A stretch of DNA of 64,000 bases, from contig NZ_JAGSYD010000002.1 of NCBI RefSeq assembly GCF_025685575.1, positions 186,001 to 250,000 of the forward strand, written 5' to 3'. The position numbers and the translations under genes were made by a program. Below the pieces are notes generated by a model. The model ran no database searches and was not told the DNA's origin. It saw only the letters and a list, made by a program, of their open reading frames with translations. Positions 36,548 through 45,613 of this stretch are shown piece after piece. This DNA is from Granulicella cerasi (GTDB lineage: Bacteria > Acidobacteriota > Terriglobia > Terriglobales > Acidobacteriaceae). How positions within the stretch are numbered: the first letter of the stretch is position 1; every line of letters starts with the position of its first letter.

Positions 36548-37828
36548 ATGGACAAATTCGTCATCCGCGGCGGCAATCCGCTGCTCGGCACCATCAAAGT
36601 TTCCGGCGCGAAGAACTCCGCGCTCCCCTGCATGGCCGCGGCCATCCTCACTGAAGACGAAGTCGTCCTCGAAAACATCCCGCAGGTCCGCGACATCGAG
36701 ACCGAGCGCAAGCTCCTCGAGTCGATGGGCGCTGAGGTCGAACTCGGCTACGGCCGCGCGCAGCACCGCACCACCGTCAAGTGCGGCGTGCTTTCCGATC
36801 CCGTTGCCAAGTACGAAATCGTCAAGACCATGCGCGCCTCTTCATTGGTCCTCGGGCCTCTTGTAGCGCGCACGGGCATGGCCCGCGTCGCCATGCCCGG
36901 CGGTTGCGCCATCGGTGGCCGCCCTATCGATCTTCACATCAAGGGCCTTGAAGCCATGGGTGCGAAGATCACCCAGGAGCACGGCTACCTCGAAGCACGC
37001 GCAGACCGCCTCAAGGGCGCGCACATCGTATTCGACAAAATCACCGTCACCGGTACGGAAGATCTGCTCATGGCCGCGGCTCTCGCCGACGGCGAGTCCC
37101 TCTTCGAGAACTGCGCCCGCGAACCCGAGGTCACCGACCTCGCCGCCATGCTCAACGGCATGGGCGCGCAGATCGAAGGCGCAGGCACCTCGACCATCCG
37201 CATCAAGGGCGTCTCCAAGCTTCACGGTGTGCGCCACCGCATCAACCCGGACCGCATCGAGGCAGGCACCTTCCTGATCGCGGGCGCCATCACCGGCGGC
37301 GACCTCAACGTTGACTGCTGCAACCCCGAACACCTCGCCTCGCTGCTCTCCAAGCTCGAGCAGTGCGGGGTGAAGCTCGAGGTGGGTAAGGACAACATCC
37401 GCGTGCACTCGGGCGGCAAGCTTACCGCCACCGACATCACCACCGAAGAGTACCCCGGCTTCCCCACCGACATGCAGGCGCAATTCATGGCGCTGTTGAC
37501 ACAGTGCGAAGGCACCTCGGTTGTCACGGAGAACATCTTCGAGAACCGCTTCATGCACGTCAGCGAACTCAACCGCATGGGCGCGAACATTTCGGTCAGC
37601 GGCCGCACGGCCACCATCCGCGGCGGCTCTAAGCTGCAGTCCGCAGCGGTCATGTGCTCGGACCTTCGCGCCTCGGCAGCGCTCGTCCTCGGCGCGCTGG
37701 TGGCGGACGGCGAAAGCATCCTCGACCGCGTGTATCACATGGATCGCGGCTACGAGCGTCTGGAAGAAAAGCTCCGCGGCGTGGGCGCGCAGATCCGGCG
37801 CATGGGTGAGATCTTCGGCAAGAAGTAA
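36548..37828 (+). CDS. murA: UDP-N-acetylglucosamine 1-carboxyvinyltransferase
   Basis: 426 residues. The conserved K22-N23 of 'GAKNSALPCMAAA' and the catalytic, fosfomycin-sensitive Cys120 in 'MPGGCAIGGRPIDLH' are present. MurA transfers enolpyruvate from PEP to UDP-GlcNAc, the first committed step of peptidoglycan synthesis. The C-terminal lobe ends 'SILDRVYHMDRGYERLEEKLRGVGA', as expected. Cell-wall neighbours are murQ upstream. Confidence 0.97.
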   Translation: MDKFVIRGGNPLLGTIKVSGAKNSALPCMAAAILTEDEVVLENIPQVRDIETERKLLESMGAEVELGYGRAQHRTTVKCGVLSDPVAKYEIVKTMRASSLVLGPLVARTGMARVAMPGGCAIGGRPIDLHIKGLEAMGAKITQEHGYLEARADRLKGAHIVFDKITVTGTEDLLMAAALADGESLFENCAREPEVTDLAAMLNGMGAQIEGAGTSTIRIKGVSKLHGVRHRINPDRIEAGTFLIAGAITGGDLNVDCCNPEHLASLLSKLEQCGVKLEVGKDNIRVHSGGKLTATDITTEEYPGFPTDMQAQFMALLTQCEGTSVVTENIFENRFMHVSELNRMGANISVSGRTATIRGGSKLQSAAVMCSDLRASAALVLGALVADGESILDRVYHMDRGYERLEEKLRGVGAQIRRMGEIFGKK

Positions 37829-38106
37829 CGGATGAAACTACCCACGGGCAGAATGCCATTGTTGAACTCTCCAAGCTCAGCGACTACTGCCTGAGCACCA
37901 CACATCCGCGTGGCAAACATAAAGCCCGCGTCTTCTACGCATCGCTCGAAGCGACAGTCGAAGACGCGGGCCACAACTACGGTCTTCTCCCACTGAAGTC
38001 CCAGGACCTTATGCTCCTCCGGCATGAGCCTGTTCGAGTGCCGCATAAAGTTCAGATCCGCGTTCGCCCGTTCCTCATCACCTCGGAGTACGATGGTGAA
38101 CTATGA
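37810..38106 (+). pseudogene. 5'-truncated ORF with DUF6883-like pattern
   Basis: An open frame of 98 codons without any ATG, GTG or TTG start before the conserved-looking part. From 37861 it reads VELSKLSDYCLSTTHPRG, then KHKARVFYASLEATVEDAG; the spacing 'KL-x2-Y-x-L-x4-HP-x-G-x2-KA' is what I know from DUF6883 proteins, small domains often linked to toxins. The remainder does not follow the family well, so it is probably a decayed remnant. Its stop overlaps the pepA start as ATGA. Recognition is from memory and moderate. Confidence 0.45.
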
Positions 38107-39647
38107 ACGCTGAGCTTCTTTTCTCGGAATCGCACGACGTCAAAACGCCTCTCCTCACGGTTTTCGCCGTAGACATCGCCCCCGGTAAAGACGCCACGCC
38201 ATCCCCCGCGCTGATGACCACCAGCGACCCCCTCTCTCGCAGCGCCGCCCACTGGCTCGGCTCGGGGGAGTTCAAGGCCGCTCTTGGCGAGAGCCTTCTG
38301 CTGCACTCGCCCGCGGGCGTGGATGCGGAGCGCGTCCTCGTCGTCGGCTTGGGTAAAGTGAAATCGTTATCACCGCACGCCCTGCGCAAGGCCGCAGGTG
38401 CTGCCGTTCGTTTCGCCAAGCCGCGCGGCATTCGGAACCTGGCCATCAAATTCCCCAATGAGCGCGCACTCGCCGATGAGCCGGAAAATCCGCTCCCCGT
38501 GGAGCTATCCGCACGCGCACTCGTCGAAGGCGCTTACATCGCCGACTTCGAAATCGACACCTACCGCTCAGACCGCAAGGACACCAGCATCGAGTCGCTG
38601 ACCTTCGTTTCCAGCGAGCGCGGCCGCACGCATCGTGCCGAGGTCCAGCGCGGGTTCGAGGCCGGCCGCATCGTCGGCGAATCGCAAAACTTCGCACGCG
38701 CCCTTGTCAACGAACCCGGGAACGTCCTCACCCCGACCGAGCTTGGCAAGCGCGCTGCGGCAATGGCCGAAGAAGTCGGCCTCCACTGCGATGTTTCCTC
38801 CACGCAAATGCTCGAGCACCTCGGCATGGGCGCGTTCCTCGCTGTTGCCAAAGGCTCCTACGAGCCACCGGCGCTCATCGTCCTGCGCTACGAGCCGCCC
38901 ACGCCGGCGCCCGCGAATGCGCCCGTTCTCGGACTCGTCGGCAAAGGCATCACCTTCGACACCGGCGGCATCTCGTTGAAGCCCGCCGACGGCATGGACA
39001 AGATGAAGTACGACATGGGCGGCGCGGCTGCGATGCTCGGTGCGATGCGCGCCATCGCTCTGCTCAAGCCGAACGTGCGCGTCGTCTCCGTCATCTGCTC
39101 TTGCGAAAACATGCCCTCTGGCCGCGCCTATCGCCCCGGCGACGTGCTCAAGGCCATGAGTGGCACCACGATCGAAGTGCTGAACACCGACGCCGAAGGC
39201 CGCCTCGTCCTCGCCGATGGCCTGCACTACGCCAAGACGCTCGGCGCCACGCATCTCATCAACGCGGCGACACTCACCGGCGCCATCGGCGTCGCGCTCG
39301 GCCAGTTGAACGCTGGACTGTTCTCCAACGACGACGAGGCGGTCATCCACTTCCAGAGAGGCCTTGAAACCTCCGGCGAAGGCTTCTGGCGTATGCCCTG
39401 CACCGACGAGTATCGCGACACCATCAAGAGCTCCATCGGCGACATCATGAACACCGGCGGCTCCCGCTACGGCGGCGCGATCTCGGCGGCGATGTTCCTG
39501 AAGGAGTTCGTCGGCGACACTCCGTGGCTTCATCTCGACATCGCCAACATGGCCTGGATCGACGACAACAAGCCGTGGATCTCCAAAGGCCCGAGCGGCG
39601 TCGGAGTCCGCTCCATCCTCGAGTGGGTCCGCACCTACGCAAGCTAA
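38103..39647 (+). CDS. pepA: leucyl aminopeptidase (PepA, M17)
   Basis: 514 residues. Catalytic Lys281 is in 'VGKGITFDTGGISLKP', the metal-binding signature NTDAEGRL is at 361-368, and 'KYDMGGAAAMLGAM' is conserved. It removes N-terminal residues in the cytosol as a hexamer; in some bacteria PepA also binds DNA. The N-terminal domain (1-170) is variable as usual. A hairpin follows the stop. Confidence 0.95.
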   Translation: MNAELLFSESHDVKTPLLTVFAVDIAPGKDATPSPALMTTSDPLSRSAAHWLGSGEFKAALGESLLLHSPAGVDAERVLVVGLGKVKSLSPHALRKAAGAAVRFAKPRGIRNLAIKFPNERALADEPENPLPVELSARALVEGAYIADFEIDTYRSDRKDTSIESLTFVSSERGRTHRAEVQRGFEAGRIVGESQNFARALVNEPGNVLTPTELGKRAAAMAEEVGLHCDVSSTQMLEHLGMGAFLAVAKGSYEPPALIVLRYEPPTPAPANAPVLGLVGKGITFDTGGISLKPADGMDKMKYDMGGAAAMLGAMRAIALLKPNVRVVSVICSCENMPSGRAYRPGDVLKAMSGTTIEVLNTDAEGRLVLADGLHYAKTLGATHLINAATLTGAIGVALGQLNAGLFSNDDEAVIHFQRGLETSGEGFWRMPCTDEYRDTIKSSIGDIMNTGGSRYGGAISAAMFLKEFVGDTPWLHLDIANMAWIDDNKPWISKGPSGVGVRSILEWVRTYAS

Positions 39648-39652
39648 GACAA

Positions 39653-39677
39653 AGAGCCACGCATCATGCATGGCTCT
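39653..39677 (+). terminator. hairpin downstream of pepA
   Basis: Stem AGAGCCA-c-GCA / TGC-a-TGGCTCT with one mismatch and a 3-nt loop, 6 bp after the stop. Confidence 0.65.
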
Positions 39678-39734
39678 CTCGTATCTCAGCGGCATCCAGA
39701 GGAATCTGCGTTCGCTCCACCGAAGTTCTACCGC

Positions 39735-40400
39735 CTAAGGAAACACAACCCTATCCGGCGGCTGCGCAGGATGCTCCACCGGGTCCGGACGGAAGTCCGT
39801 GACCATCGGGCGATGATCTCCACCCTCGCCACCAAACACCGCAAGGCAATAATTCTTCAGCTTCACGCGCGTCGGCTTGTCGATGCCCACACCGATGTTG
39901 GCGTCGCGATCGTAGTTCGCTCGAACATCAATGCCCGCCACGCGATAGATCCCCGACCGCACATCCGGCACCTCAAATCTGAAGTGATAGAGCTGATAAT
40001 CCGCCGCATCGCGAACACCCACACCACCACCGCCGAAGCTCACCGCATCCGGCATCGGCAATGAAGCATAGCTGTAATGCGGATGCGCCCCAAGCCCCAT
40101 ACGCAGATTCGTGAAGACACTGCGCGCGTCCTGCACGTTTTCCACGCGTAGCGTGAAGTGCACGATGTCGCCATAGCGAACGCTCGTACATGTGCCCTGC
40201 TTGGCATGATCAAGATCGCGTAGCGCGCCCGTCTGCGGCCAACCCGGCATGTTCACCGGCCCGTTCGCCTCACGCACGTTTGCCAGCTGCTTGGAGCCAT
40301 TCGCCACCGGCGTATACGCCTGCGACTGCGCCCACGAGCACGTTCCCGTGCACATCAACGCAAACAGCATTGGCGTAACGAAGGGCGTGGCAAGACGCAT
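39735..40400 (-). CDS. secreted hypothetical protein
   Basis: 221 residues with a signal peptide (RLATPFVTPMLFALMCTGTCSWA). The mature part is beta-rich: 'YGDIVHFTLRVENVQDARSVFTNLRMGLG', 'YQLYHFRFEVPDVRSGIYRVAGIDVRANYDRD', suggesting an Ig-like beta-sandwich. There is a Gly-rich turn (FGGGGVGV). Family not recognised. It lies alone between convergent pepA and the argS end. Confidence 0.7.
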   Translation of the reverse strand: MRLATPFVTPMLFALMCTGTCSWAQSQAYTPVANGSKQLANVREANGPVNMPGWPQTGALRDLDHAKQGTCTSVRYGDIVHFTLRVENVQDARSVFTNLRMGLGAHPHYSYASLPMPDAVSFGGGGVGVRDAADYQLYHFRFEVPDVRSGIYRVAGIDVRANYDRDANIGVGIDKPTRVKLKNYCLAVFGGEGGDHRPMVTDFRPDPVEHPAQPPDRVVFP

Positions 40401-40498
40401 GGCAGAGGGCTCCTGAAGCTACACCCTGAGCCTAGAAGCCCCGCCACGCCTTGCATAGAACCAGCTAGATTCGTAACAACCGTGGTTCGTCAGGAGCG

Positions 40499-40566
40499 GT
40501 TGTACGTTGTACGTTCTGAGGCTTAGTCACCGTCAGACTTGCGACGTAGAACGTACAGCTTACAAC
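40499..40566. repeat. 19-bp inverted repeat around argS 3' end
   Basis: GTTGTACGTTGTACGTTCT (40499-40517) and AGAACGTACAGCTTACAAC (40548-40566) pair with 2 mismatches across a 30-nt loop. It ends 4 bp before the argS stop. It may act as an argS transcript end, but lacks a T-run. Confidence 0.6.
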
Positions 40567-40569
40567 TCC

Positions 40570-42549
40570 TTACATCGCGGCCGGCACGCGAATGCCCAGC
40601 CACGCCAGCAACTGCACCAGAGAGCGCCGCGCCACCGCTGCCGTTGCCAGCAATACCGTCTTCTTCGCGGGGTCCGTCTCGTTCAGAATGTGGTGGCGGT
40701 GATAGAAGTTGTTGAAGCCCTGCGCCAGCACAAACGCGTACTTCGCCAGCACCGCGGGCTCCGCCTGCGCGATGCCCTGCTCCAGCACCTGCGAGAGGCG
40801 CGAGCACATCAGCCACACCTCCCAGACGCTGTCTTCGGCAAGCACCGCCGACGCATCCAGCTTCGCAAACTCCGCGAGCACCACGTCCTCATCGAGGCCA
40901 GCTTTGCGGAAGATATTCGCCGCACGCACCGCAGCATACTGCGCGTACGGTCCGGTCTCGCCTTCAAAGCTCAAAGCATCACGGAAATCAAACGCGATCA
41001 ATGTATTCCGCGTGAATCGCAGCATGAAGTAGCGCAACGCGCCCACGCCAATTGCCTCAGCAATGTCGGCACGCTCATCCGCACTCAACTCCGGGTGACG
41101 CTTCTCCACCTCAGCCAGCGCTGCAGCGATCATGCGATCGATCAGGTCATCGGCCTTAACGCCAAAGCCCTTGCGTCCGCTCACCTCGAGGTACTGCTTG
41201 GCCTTGTCCTCATCGCTCAGCGTGTAGCCAAGCTCCTCGGCCGTGCGCGGCGTCAGCGCTACAAAAGCATAGTTCAGATGCGTGTACTTCTCCGCTTCGG
41301 CCGTGTAACCTAGCGCGCGCAACGCTTCCTTCACCTGCGCCTGCGGATCATCCTGACGCGAATCAATCACGTTGTAGATCGCATCCGCATGGCCAAAGCT
41401 CGGATGCGGGTCCTCGCCTTCGGTCGTTGAAACCCAACACGTATGCTTCGCATACTCGCGGAACTTCGCGTAGCCAAAGTCGAGGCCCAGCAGCCCAAAC
41501 TTCCAGAGGTGATACGCAATGTCCTTGCCGACATACGTCACCGTACCGTTCGAGCGAATGAGGATCTTCGCGTCCTCATCCACCTCGCCCTCAGCCAGCG
41601 GCGGCGCGCCCGCACGGCGCATCACCCAGGCATTCGCATTCTTGCCCGCGGTCTCTTTGTAGAGCACGCCCTTCTCCACCATCAGCTTGCGCGCATGCTC
41701 CCAGAAGTGCAGGTGCAGAATCTCGCTCTCGCGTGGCAGGAAATCGTACTCGATGCCGAGGCGCTCCATCGTCGTCAGATGACGACGCAACACACCTGTC
41801 GCAATCAACTCCGCGATCTCAGCGGTCTCGTTGTTGCCCGCCTCAATCGCATGGAGCGTATCGAGCCGCAATTTTTTGCGCTCGACCTTCTGCTCCGGAT
41901 CTTCCTCATACCACTGCGACACGCGCGCATACATATCCCAGCATGCGTAGTCGAGCCTCGTATTCGTCTCCAGCAACTCGGTCATCCACTCACGCACACG
42001 GTCGAGATTCATGCCCTCGAGATGCGTCACCGCAACGACGATGTCCGCGACCTGCACGCCCGTATTGTCGATGTAGTTCTGCACGCCGGTCGCATAGCCC
42101 GGCTTCCAAGCATCTGGTCGCAACATGCGCGCAAACGTATCGCCTAGAATCGCATTCCGCAGATGCCCTACGTGCGCGGCTTTGTTCGGATTGATGCTCG
42201 TGTGCTCGATCAGGCGGAATCCATCGCCGCCCACATTCGCGTGCTCACCCGCAGCCATGCGCTGCGCCGTCGCTGCACGGTCGAGCTTCACGTTCAGATA
42301 GCCCGCGCCGGCGATCTCCACCGAAGCTACGCCGGGGATCTCGCTCAGCAGCGGCTGCAACTCCTGCGCAATCGCGCGCGGAGCCTTCTTCAAACGCTTC
42401 GCCAGCTCGAACGCGACCGGCAACGCCATCTCGCCAAACTCAAGCTTCGGCGGCAACTCCACCACCAACGTCTTCAGCTCAACGTCATACTGCTGCGCCA
42501 ACAGCGCCTGAATCTTCGCCTGAATTCCCTGCTGCAAAATCTTGTACAT
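40570..42549 (-). CDS. argS: arginyl-tRNA synthetase
   Basis: 659 residues. Class I signature 'NPNKAAHVGHLRNAILGD' has HVGH at 126-129 in place of HIGH. The KMSKS loop is replaced by 'VSGRKGFGVKADDL', a form common to ArgRS. The N-terminal Add1 domain (1-110) and the C-terminal anticodon domain (from about 535, 'ALRYFMLRFTRNTLIAFD' on) are complete. Charges tRNA-Arg in the cytosol. It lies downstream of the flippase-like gene, 87 bp away. Confidence 0.96.
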   Translation of the reverse strand: MYKILQQGIQAKIQALLAQQYDVELKTLVVELPPKLEFGEMALPVAFELAKRLKKAPRAIAQELQPLLSEIPGVASVEIAGAGYLNVKLDRAATAQRMAAGEHANVGGDGFRLIEHTSINPNKAAHVGHLRNAILGDTFARMLRPDAWKPGYATGVQNYIDNTGVQVADIVVAVTHLEGMNLDRVREWMTELLETNTRLDYACWDMYARVSQWYEEDPEQKVERKKLRLDTLHAIEAGNNETAEIAELIATGVLRRHLTTMERLGIEYDFLPRESEILHLHFWEHARKLMVEKGVLYKETAGKNANAWVMRRAGAPPLAEGEVDEDAKILIRSNGTVTYVGKDIAYHLWKFGLLGLDFGYAKFREYAKHTCWVSTTEGEDPHPSFGHADAIYNVIDSRQDDPQAQVKEALRALGYTAEAEKYTHLNYAFVALTPRTAEELGYTLSDEDKAKQYLEVSGRKGFGVKADDLIDRMIAAALAEVEKRHPELSADERADIAEAIGVGALRYFMLRFTRNTLIAFDFRDALSFEGETGPYAQYAAVRAANIFRKAGLDEDVVLAEFAKLDASAVLAEDSVWEVWLMCSRLSQVLEQGIAQAEPAVLAKYAFVLAQGFNNFYHRHHILNETDPAKKTVLLATAAVARRSLVQLLAWLGIRVPAAM

Positions 42550-42636
42550 AATTTCTCTCTCGTCTCGATCACAACGAAGCGCAAACGACTCCGCGCAAAC
42601 AGCGCGTTCTCTCGCCAGCGCTTTCTACGCTCTGCC

Positions 42637-43671
42637 TTACAGCTCTGTCGCCGTCGGCAACGCTTCTACTTCTTCCATCAACGGCTTGCGCAGCGCACGA
42701 CGCGCGCGATGGATGAAGAACATCGCACCACCCACCGACGTCAACGACGCCAGCAGCCAAACATGCATCAGCAAACCGTACGTCGCAGCCCACTTCACAT
42801 TCGCCCCATGACGCACCAACGCGTCCTGGCACGCCAACTCGAACGGCCCGATGCCGCCGGGCGAGCTCGGGATGAGGAACGACAAATTCGCTTCCGCCAC
42901 AGCCTGCCAGGGCCCGACCCAGTCCGTCGCAAGACCAATCATCTTCGCGGCCGACACGTACATCACGCCTTCAAAGCCCCACGCGATGAAGCTGTACACA
43001 ATCAGCATCAGCGAGCCGAAGATACCGATCTTCTCAATGCAATCGATGGCCAGGCCAAGATAATGCTCGATCTTGCCCACGATGCCGTTCTGCGTCTTGG
43101 TGGCCAGCTTCTGCACCGGTGCGTGAAGATGCCTGGCTCCGAAGATCAGCACCAACAGCCCGCCCGCAGAGATCGCCACGCACAACTCGGCCACCAGCTT
43201 CGCATGCGGCGAAACACCCTGCCCGAAGTGCATCGTAAACATGACCAGCACCGCCAGCGTGAACACATCGAGCAGCTTCTCAATGATCACCGTTGACAGC
43301 ACCGACGTAGGCGAAACGCCGAGATCAGGCGCGTACGTGAACACACGCATGATGTCGCCGATACGCAGTGGCAGGATATTATTCGCCGCAAGCGACGTCA
43401 TCAGCACCCGTGAGCAGGTTGAAAACTTCGAACCCATCGGACGCAGCATCATCCACCAGCGGAAGCAGCGCGTGCCGTAGCCCAGGATCGTGAACCCGAT
43501 CACCGCCACAACCCACACCCACGACGTTACGTGGATGCTCTTGAACACATGCGGATCGAAGCCGCGCGTCCCATCAGGATGCTTGCGGATATACGTCCAC
43601 CAAATAAAGAACGCGCTCACCGCGAACCCGGGAACGACCTTCAGTAGGCTCTTCACGCGATCGCGCGTCAT
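42637..43671 (-). CDS. lysylphosphatidylglycerol synthase/flippase-like membrane protein
   Basis: 344 residues from ATG 43671, which has GGAG 7 bp upstream. Seven or more helices; 'LMTSLAANNILPLRIGDIMRVF' and 'LIPSSPGGIGPFELACQDALVRHG' are typical of the MprF N-terminal/AglD family (LPG_synthase_TM). Such domains flip lipid-linked compounds; no synthase domain is attached here. Substrate unknown. A TTG at 43677 is also in frame. Confidence 0.88.
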   Translation of the reverse strand: MTRDRVKSLLKVVPGFAVSAFFIWWTYIRKHPDGTRGFDPHVFKSIHVTSWVWVVAVIGFTILGYGTRCFRWWMMLRPMGSKFSTCSRVLMTSLAANNILPLRIGDIMRVFTYAPDLGVSPTSVLSTVIIEKLLDVFTLAVLVMFTMHFGQGVSPHAKLVAELCVAISAGGLLVLIFGARHLHAPVQKLATKTQNGIVGKIEHYLGLAIDCIEKIGIFGSLMLIVYSFIAWGFEGVMYVSAAKMIGLATDWVGPWQAVAEANLSFLIPSSPGGIGPFELACQDALVRHGANVKWAATYGLLMHVWLLASLTSVGGAMFFIHRARRALRKPLMEEVEALPTATEL

Positions 43672-43873
43672 GCACAACTCCAGGCGGCTTCAACACTTAG
43701 GTGGGGAGACAAAAATCGATTCATCGGCTTTTCCATTGTATCGTCAGCCTCATCCAGATCCGCACCCACGCCTCGTTTGTCATCCCCTCGCGGTTTCTGC
43801 GTCCCCAAGGCTACAAATTCGACGTAGGCCCACAAATCCCCGAACCACACCCAAACCCGATAAAGTCATATCG

Positions 43874-45460
43874 ATGAGCCGCCTCCAGCAAACCACCATC
43901 CTCTTCACGCTGACGCTGCTTGTGCTCTTCACCCACGGCTTTCATCCGCTCGCCGAAGACGGCGGACTCTACGTCGCAGGTATCAAGTGGTTGCTGAACC
44001 CTGCGCTGTTCCCGCATGACTCCGCCTTCGTCACGGAACACCTTCGCTTCTCGCTCTTTGCTCCTGCGCTTGCAGGCGTCGTGCGTTTCACGCACCTGTC
44101 ACTGCTCAGCGTGCTCTTCGCGGCGTACCTCATCACCACAGCTCTCACGCTCTTCGCCGCAAAGGAACTCCTCCGCTCCTGCGAATTTGGCGAACGCGCG
44201 CAGTTCGCCGGCACAGCCCTGCTTGCGGCCTGGTGGAGCATTCCCATCGCGGGCACCTCGCTCATGCTGATGGACCCTTACGTCACAGGTCGCAGCTTCT
44301 CCACGCCCTTTGGCCTGCTTGCCGTCGCCTATGCGCTTCGCCGCAAACCCAACGGCTGGTTGATCGCCATGTGCCTGCTGATGGCCGGCATCTTCCACCC
44401 GCTCATGGCGGGCTACTCCGCAGCCGCGGTACTGGCCGTCTTCGCCGCACGGAGCCCGCGCCCTCTCCCAAGCTGGGCAGCTCTCTTCATCGGCGCACAT
44501 CTGCTCGCGAGAGAACTCGAGCGCCACGCCCAGCCCGAGCCACATGCCGAAGTCCTCGCATCCTACTCACGCTACTACTGGTTTCTCTCGCAATGGCAGT
44601 GGTATGAGCTCCTCGGCCTCATCGGCCCGCTCGTTGTCCTCTACTTCCTCACACGCCGGGACGAATCGCAGGTTCGCATCCTTCGCAACGCAACCCTCGG
44701 TCTCAGCCTCATCGCCACGCTCATCGCCCTGCTCTTCGCGCAGGAGCACTATGCCACACACCTCGTCGCGCGCATGCAGCCGCTCCGCGTCTTTGCCTTC
44801 ACTTACGCGGTCATGCTGCTGCTCCTCGGCGCGAAGCTCGCGGACTGGAAGCTCACAGACCAGCGCCTACGGAATGAAGCCCTAGACCCACCACTCCCTA
44901 CTCACGACTCAACACTCTCCGTAGAAGACTCTCAGCCAAGAGCACAAAGACGAGATCTCCGCCCCAAAAACCGCGGCACCAGGATCCTCGCCACAGGACT
45001 CGCCCTTTGCTTCGCCGGCAGCTTTGCGATCGCGCGCACGACCTTCCCCGCCTCGCCGCAGGTAGAGTGGCCGTGGGCCGAGACTGCGCACACGAATTCC
45101 TGGGTGCAAGCGTTCCTCTGGGCACGCCACAACACACCAAATGATGCGCTCTTCGCTCTCGACGCAAAGTACGTCAACACCGACGGCGAAGATGCCCAAA
45201 CCTTCCGGGCATGGGCTGAACGCAGTACGCTTGCCGACTTCTCAAAAGATGGGGGCGAAGCCTCGATCACTCCAGCCCTCGCAGATCGCTGGCTTGCGGA
45301 GTCCTCGGCCCAGAAAGATCTCAGCTTGAAGAACGACGTAGACCGCGACCTGCGTCTCGCCCCGTATCATCCGACATGGCTCATCTTGCACTCCGACGCG
45401 TCAACCAGCCACCCCTGCTTCTACCGCAACGCCGTCGTCAAAGTCTGCGCAGTGAGGTAA
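43874..45460 (+). CDS. polytopic membrane protein with C-terminal periplasmic domain
   Basis: 528 residues from ATG 43874 (MSRLQQTTILFTLTLLV). About ten hydrophobic helices fill residues 5-330, including 'DGGLYVAGIKWLLNPALFPHD', a luminal loop style seen in glycosyltransferase-like or DUF2029-type proteins. The last ~150 residues are soluble. Between two helices (about 339-354) lies PPLPTHDSTLSVEDSQP, encoded by a dispersed repeat, an in-frame insertion. No catalytic motif was identified. Divergent from the flippase-like gene. Confidence 0.75.
   Translation: MSRLQQTTILFTLTLLVLFTHGFHPLAEDGGLYVAGIKWLLNPALFPHDSAFVTEHLRFSLFAPALAGVVRFTHLSLLSVLFAAYLITTALTLFAAKELLRSCEFGERAQFAGTALLAAWWSIPIAGTSLMLMDPYVTGRSFSTPFGLLAVAYALRRKPNGWLIAMCLLMAGIFHPLMAGYSAAAVLAVFAARSPRPLPSWAALFIGAHLLARELERHAQPEPHAEVLASYSRYYWFLSQWQWYELLGLIGPLVVLYFLTRRDESQVRILRNATLGLSLIATLIALLFAQEHYATHLVARMQPLRVFAFTYAVMLLLLGAKLADWKLTDQRLRNEALDPPLPTHDSTLSVEDSQPRAQRRDLRPKNRGTRILATGLALCFAGSFAIARTTFPASPQVEWPWAETAHTNSWVQAFLWARHNTPNDALFALDAKYVNTDGEDAQTFRAWAERSTLADFSKDGGEASITPALADRWLAESSAQKDLSLKNDVDRDLRLAPYHPTWLILHSDASTSHPCFYRNAVVKVCAVR
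44891..44935. repeat. dispersed CTCG-rich repeat, site 6 (inside a membrane-protein gene)
   Basis: CCACTCCCTACTCACGACTC then AACACTCTCC..GACTCTCAGCC; shares CTCACGACTC and ACTCTCAGC with the copy at 21220. It is translated in frame between two predicted helices. Confidence 0.6.
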
Positions 45461-45564
45461 CAGCCCGGTGTTCTGTGTCGCAATCCGGCCTGAAAGCGCA
45501 CTCATAGGACTCCCACGATGCTCCCGCCGCAGCGGTGCCACCGAGGGCCGTCCCCATGCAAGAA

Positions 45565-45585
45565 GCCCACCCGAAACGGGTGGGC
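45565..45585. terminator. bidirectional hairpin between membrane gene and bcsC
   Basis: Perfect 9-bp stem GCCCACCCG-AAA-CGGGTGGGC, lying 29 bp past the bcsC stop on the minus strand. Followed on the minus strand by TTCTTGC. Confidence 0.65.
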
Positions 45586-45613
45586 TCATGGGTCGCACAA
45601 AGGTCAGGAAGTG

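Noticed and set aside
37750..38046. 99-codon frame on the minus strand across the murA-pepA gap
   Set aside because: Opposite strand shows a better patterned (DUF6883-like) sequence; no Shine-Dalgarno or homology for this one.
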